A stretch of DNA of 20,575 bases, taken from contig CM044505.1 of NCBI GenBank assembly GCA_024364805.1, positions 91,465,413 through 91,485,987 on the forward strand. The letters are read 5' to 3'. Shown here one piece after another: positions 18,486 to 20,575 of this stretch (positions are counted from its first letter, which is position 1; each line of letters opens with the position of its first letter). Made by a program: the position numbers and the translations under genes. Origin of the DNA: Euprymna scolopes (taxonomy: Eukaryota > Mollusca > Cephalopoda > Sepiida > Sepiolidae). The notes under the pieces were generated by a model, which did no database searches, was not told the DNA's origin, and was given only the letters and a program-made list of their open reading frames with translations.

Positions 18486-18720
18486 TTAAGTTTCAGTATT
18501 TCTTGCAAGGTGATCCATCAAGCCAGAATACCTTTCAACTCTTAGTTGTGCTTGATTTTCTGTAATGAATTTCAAACGTAAACCTTCTACTTTAACATAA
18601 GCATCAACTACATATTGCTGAAATAGTTTTCTACCACTGTGTATTGGACTGAAGCCACCTCTTATCGATAGATGATATGCATAAAATTCCTGCATGAAAA
18701 CCTTGATACGAACTTTAGTT
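18486..18720 (-). pseudogene. Helitron Rep segment (YAYHL block)
   Basis: A 70-codon frame (18695-18486): MQEFYAYHLSIRGGFSPI, then GRKLFQQYVVDAYVKVEGLR and LKFITENQAQLRVERYSGL. This matches the Rep region between the core N-terminal block and the HUH motif, where hosts of the family carry QLFQQYVVDxYxKIE-like sequence. The 18358-18485 stretch downstream is frame-broken coding remains. Confidence 0.8.
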
Positions 18721-19290
18721 TACCTATTTTCTACATGAGGAATATTTATATGCCATCGAAATTCACCATGAGGAAAGGGAAGAGAGTAAATCATTGCGTC
18801 AAGATGGCAAGAGAGGTAAGATATCCTCACCCTCTGTTGTCCTTCTGGATACACTATAATGTCACACGATGGGCAGGAAATGCTCCATTATCACCGACAA
18901 ATATTACTGCAATTTCAAGATTTGTTGGATTATTATATCTTCTCGCATCAGTGCCGGCAATAAACTCCATGATTATTTTTCTGGGAGGGCACTTTGTAAT
19001 GTAGCCCTCTGTTGCTCTTCAAGTTCGACAGATCTCGTGTTTTATATGCCTCTACATAAAGATTACCAACTATTGCTTGAGATATGTTTTCGAAAACTGA
19101 ATATAAGCAATCAGAATTTTGATTAGAATTTAACCTCAGATTTAATGCTTCATTTGTCTCAATTATATAGAGCTGTCCATATTTTCTTTCTTCATTTTTA
19201 TTTGGATGTAAATTTGTTGCGTAATGATATATTTGTCCTTGCAATCGAAAACAAATGGACCATGTCCAGGGTGGGGAGGGCTTCACTGCA
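18721..19290 (-). pseudogene. Helitron Rep N-terminal core (Helitron-like N domain)
   Basis: Blocks on the minus strand: FRLQGQIYHYATNLHPN (about 19195-19245), KYGQLYIIETNEALNLRL, IVGNLYVEAYKTRD, then in other frames PTNLEIAVIFVGDNGAFPAHR (about 18871-18933), DIIVYPEGQQRVRISYLSCH (about 18800-18860) and LPFPHGEFRWHINIPH (about 18735-18785). Together they are the Helitron-like N domain that precedes the catalytic Rep motifs. Two to three frame changes lie within the segment. Confidence 0.75.
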
Positions 19291-19327
19291 GCGCCAAAAG
19301 AAGGAGTCTGTCATTTCCTTCAAACAA

Positions 19328-19670
19328 TTACCTTAGAATGACCGGATATTCTAGCAGGGGCTCAAGTGAAACTTTTCCATTATGACAGCAATTCAAAGAC
19401 TCTCCTTGGAATCGGAAAGCCTGGCAGTGTTCACAAATAACATTCATTGGGCCAATATAGAATCTATCAGGATGTATAAATTGAACACCATTTGCATTAT
19501 TTCTTCCTATGTTATTTCTAGTTCTCCTATTTTCAAGGTTCATCAATCGTTCTCCCTCAGTCATGTAATTTCTTCTAACTCGCATATGTTATCTGTTGAT
19601 GCTTCATTGCTCTTGTCTTTCTTCTTCGTCCATTGCATATCTTCTTGTTCGCAACTGTTCTCGTAAAAAA
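19328..19670 (-). pseudogene. Helitron protein N-terminal Cys/His segment
   Basis: An 86-codon frame (19585-19328) begins in a basic Arg/Asn-rich stretch (RRNYMTEGERLMNLENRR) and leads to GPMNVICEHCQAFRF and GESLNCCHNGKVSLEPL. The CxxC and CCH residues form the small zinc-binding-like segment at the N-terminus of animal Helitron proteins. Basic coding-like sequence (LREQLRTRRYAMDEEERQEQ) continues upstream to about 19660 in the same register, after an in-frame stop. The true start codon is not determined. A short (AAT)n run lies at about 19667-19678. Confidence 0.75.
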
Positions 19671-19754
19671 TAATAATAATTCTCTGTCAACAATAAAAAA
19701 AGTTTAAATGTGGCCAAAGTTGAAAGTGTGAAACCAAAGGAACACTTTGAGAAA

Positions 19755-20471
19755 CAACTATAAAAATATTTTATTGAAATCAATGTGTTAATAAATATAA
19801 TTTATTTAGGAAAAACAACTGATATGTTACTGATTTCTTTGTTTACAGTTAACGTTTTTATAAAAATATTTTATGTACCAAAAAAATTTTTTCATGAAAC
19901 TATTTTAGTTAAAACAATCTGGTAATAAACTAATTTATTTAGAAAAAAGTACTGTTATTTAATATCTATATTTTGTTTAGGTTTAATGTTTTTACAAAAA
20001 TAGTTTATGTACAAAACCAGGTTCGTTTCGCTAATCACTAGCCGCTTTTATACTTAGTAACGTCGAGGCTTTCCATGAAAGTCGAGGTTTCATAACGTTG
20101 TAGTGGTAGCAGTAATATTTTAATTAAAAATCAGTGTCTCTCTCGCTCGCTCACTCTCTCTCTCTCTCTCTCTAATTTTTATATGCATCTTAGCTTTTGT
20201 TTACATGTAAATTTTGTAGTAGTTAGCAATAATGCTTTAACAAAAACATGAGCGTCTCTCTCGCTATCTCTCTTTCTCTCTCTCTTTCGCTCGCTATATA
20301 TTAATTTAATGTCCGTAGTATGTTATCACCTTTTATTCTTCTTTTTAATTAAATATTTTATGTACCAAAAACAGTTTTTTTATGAAATTATTTTAGTTAA
20401 AACAATGTTGTAAGTTATTTAGAAAAAATGAACTGTCATTTAATATATATATATATATATATATTATATCA

Positions 20472-20509
<38 letters not shown>

Positions 20510-20575
20510 TTTAATGATTTTATAAAATATTTTATGTACAGTGGTTTCGTTTCGCTAATAATGTGTCGCTTTTTT
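19755..20575. repeat. AT/CT-rich higher-order repeat array
   Basis: Units starting 'taaaaatattttatgtac' or close variants lie at about 19759, 19861, 19995, 20349 and 20523. A pair of linked units is repeated as a block: 19861 to about 20050 and 20347-20575 share 'ttttagttaaaacaat', 'ttatttagaaaaaa' and 'ggtttcgtttcgctaat'-like phrases. Between them a second unit with a (CT)n core is itself duplicated (about 20099-20190 and 20216-20300). An (AT)n run lies at 20442-20512. The array reaches the end of the window. It is upstream of the Helitron gene and might include the Helitron 5' region, but no TC terminus was recognised. Confidence 0.6.

Larger units (their letters stand above)
13906..19670 (-). 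mobile_element. Helitron rolling-circle DNA transposon, 5' end not found
   Basis: A minus-strand Helitron. The 3' terminus (13906-13932) has a hairpin followed by CTAG. The coding region (about 19670 to 15468, about 4.2 kb or 1,400 codons) spans the expected length of an animal Rep/helicase: an N-terminal Cys/His segment, a Rep core with an HUH motif, a tyrosine region, a long linker, and a Pif1-type helicase with Walker A, Walker B and C-terminal motifs, ending NIVYKEVL. About 1.5 kb of AT-rich non-coding DNA with short repeats lies between the stop codon and the 3' terminus. The reading frame is interrupted about ten times by small indels and stops, so the copy is dead, but I see no large deletion. 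The 5' end (TC preceded by A) was not identified. It may lie in the repeats after 19700 or outside the window. Confidence 0.85.

Noticed and set aside
1-20575. tRNA genes, tRNA-derived SINEs, Polinton or other capsid-bearing DNA virus genes
   Set aside because: I found no convincing box A plus box B pair and no capsid, protein-primed polymerase or packaging ATPase blocks on reading both strands. This was by eye, so weak copies could be missed.

Overview
The window looks like non-coding, repeat-laden DNA from an animal, most plausibly a mollusc and perhaps a cephalopod. The evidence is eukaryotic: Copia, Gypsy and BEL/Pao retroelement remains, an animal-type Helitron with a Rep/helicase gene, long AT-rich spacers, and many microsatellites ((TTC)n, (TTA)n/(AAT)n, (AT)n, (CT)n). 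The taxon is an inference from element style and base composition only. I see no host gene I can name, no tRNA or rRNA gene and no CRISPR array. The window is best read as a nested graveyard of mobile elements.

Layout. 1-640: degenerate AT-rich repeats, then a nested palindrome at 648-724. 791-4144: an old, broken Copia (Ty1-like) LTR element on the minus strand with a short direct repeat (candidate LTR) at each end. 4145-5095: a promoter-like stretch followed by a GC-rich, hairpin-rich module present in at least two full copies plus one partial copy. 5096-6581: AT-rich DNA with one unrecognised 113-codon open stretch. 6582-11385: an old, broken Gypsy-type LTR element on the plus strand with two roughly 345-bp LTRs, itself split by a roughly 1-kb unclassified insertion (7931-8958) that carries a hairpin minisatellite and a polypurine tract. 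11386-12549: AT-rich spacer with a compound TTC/TTA microsatellite. 12550-13290: a second, inverted, partial copy of the same Gypsy family (LTR plus gag start). 13411-13735: a scrap of a BEL/Pao-like pol gene, plus strand. 13906 to at least 19670: a Helitron on the minus strand, with its 3' terminus (hairpin plus CTAG) abutting an (AAT)n array and a nearly full-length but frame-broken Rep/helicase gene at 15468-19670. 19700-20575: AT- and CT-rich higher-order repeats that run off the end of the window.

How the parts relate. The Helitron is the only element whose coding region spans close to its full expected length (HUH Rep core, tyrosine region and Pif1-type helicase in the right order). Its 3' end is recognisable about 1.5 kb past the stop codon. 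The LTR elements are fossils with diverged ends. The most unusual unexplained structure is the duplicated hairpin module at 4336-5095. I found no convincing new multi-gene biological system here.
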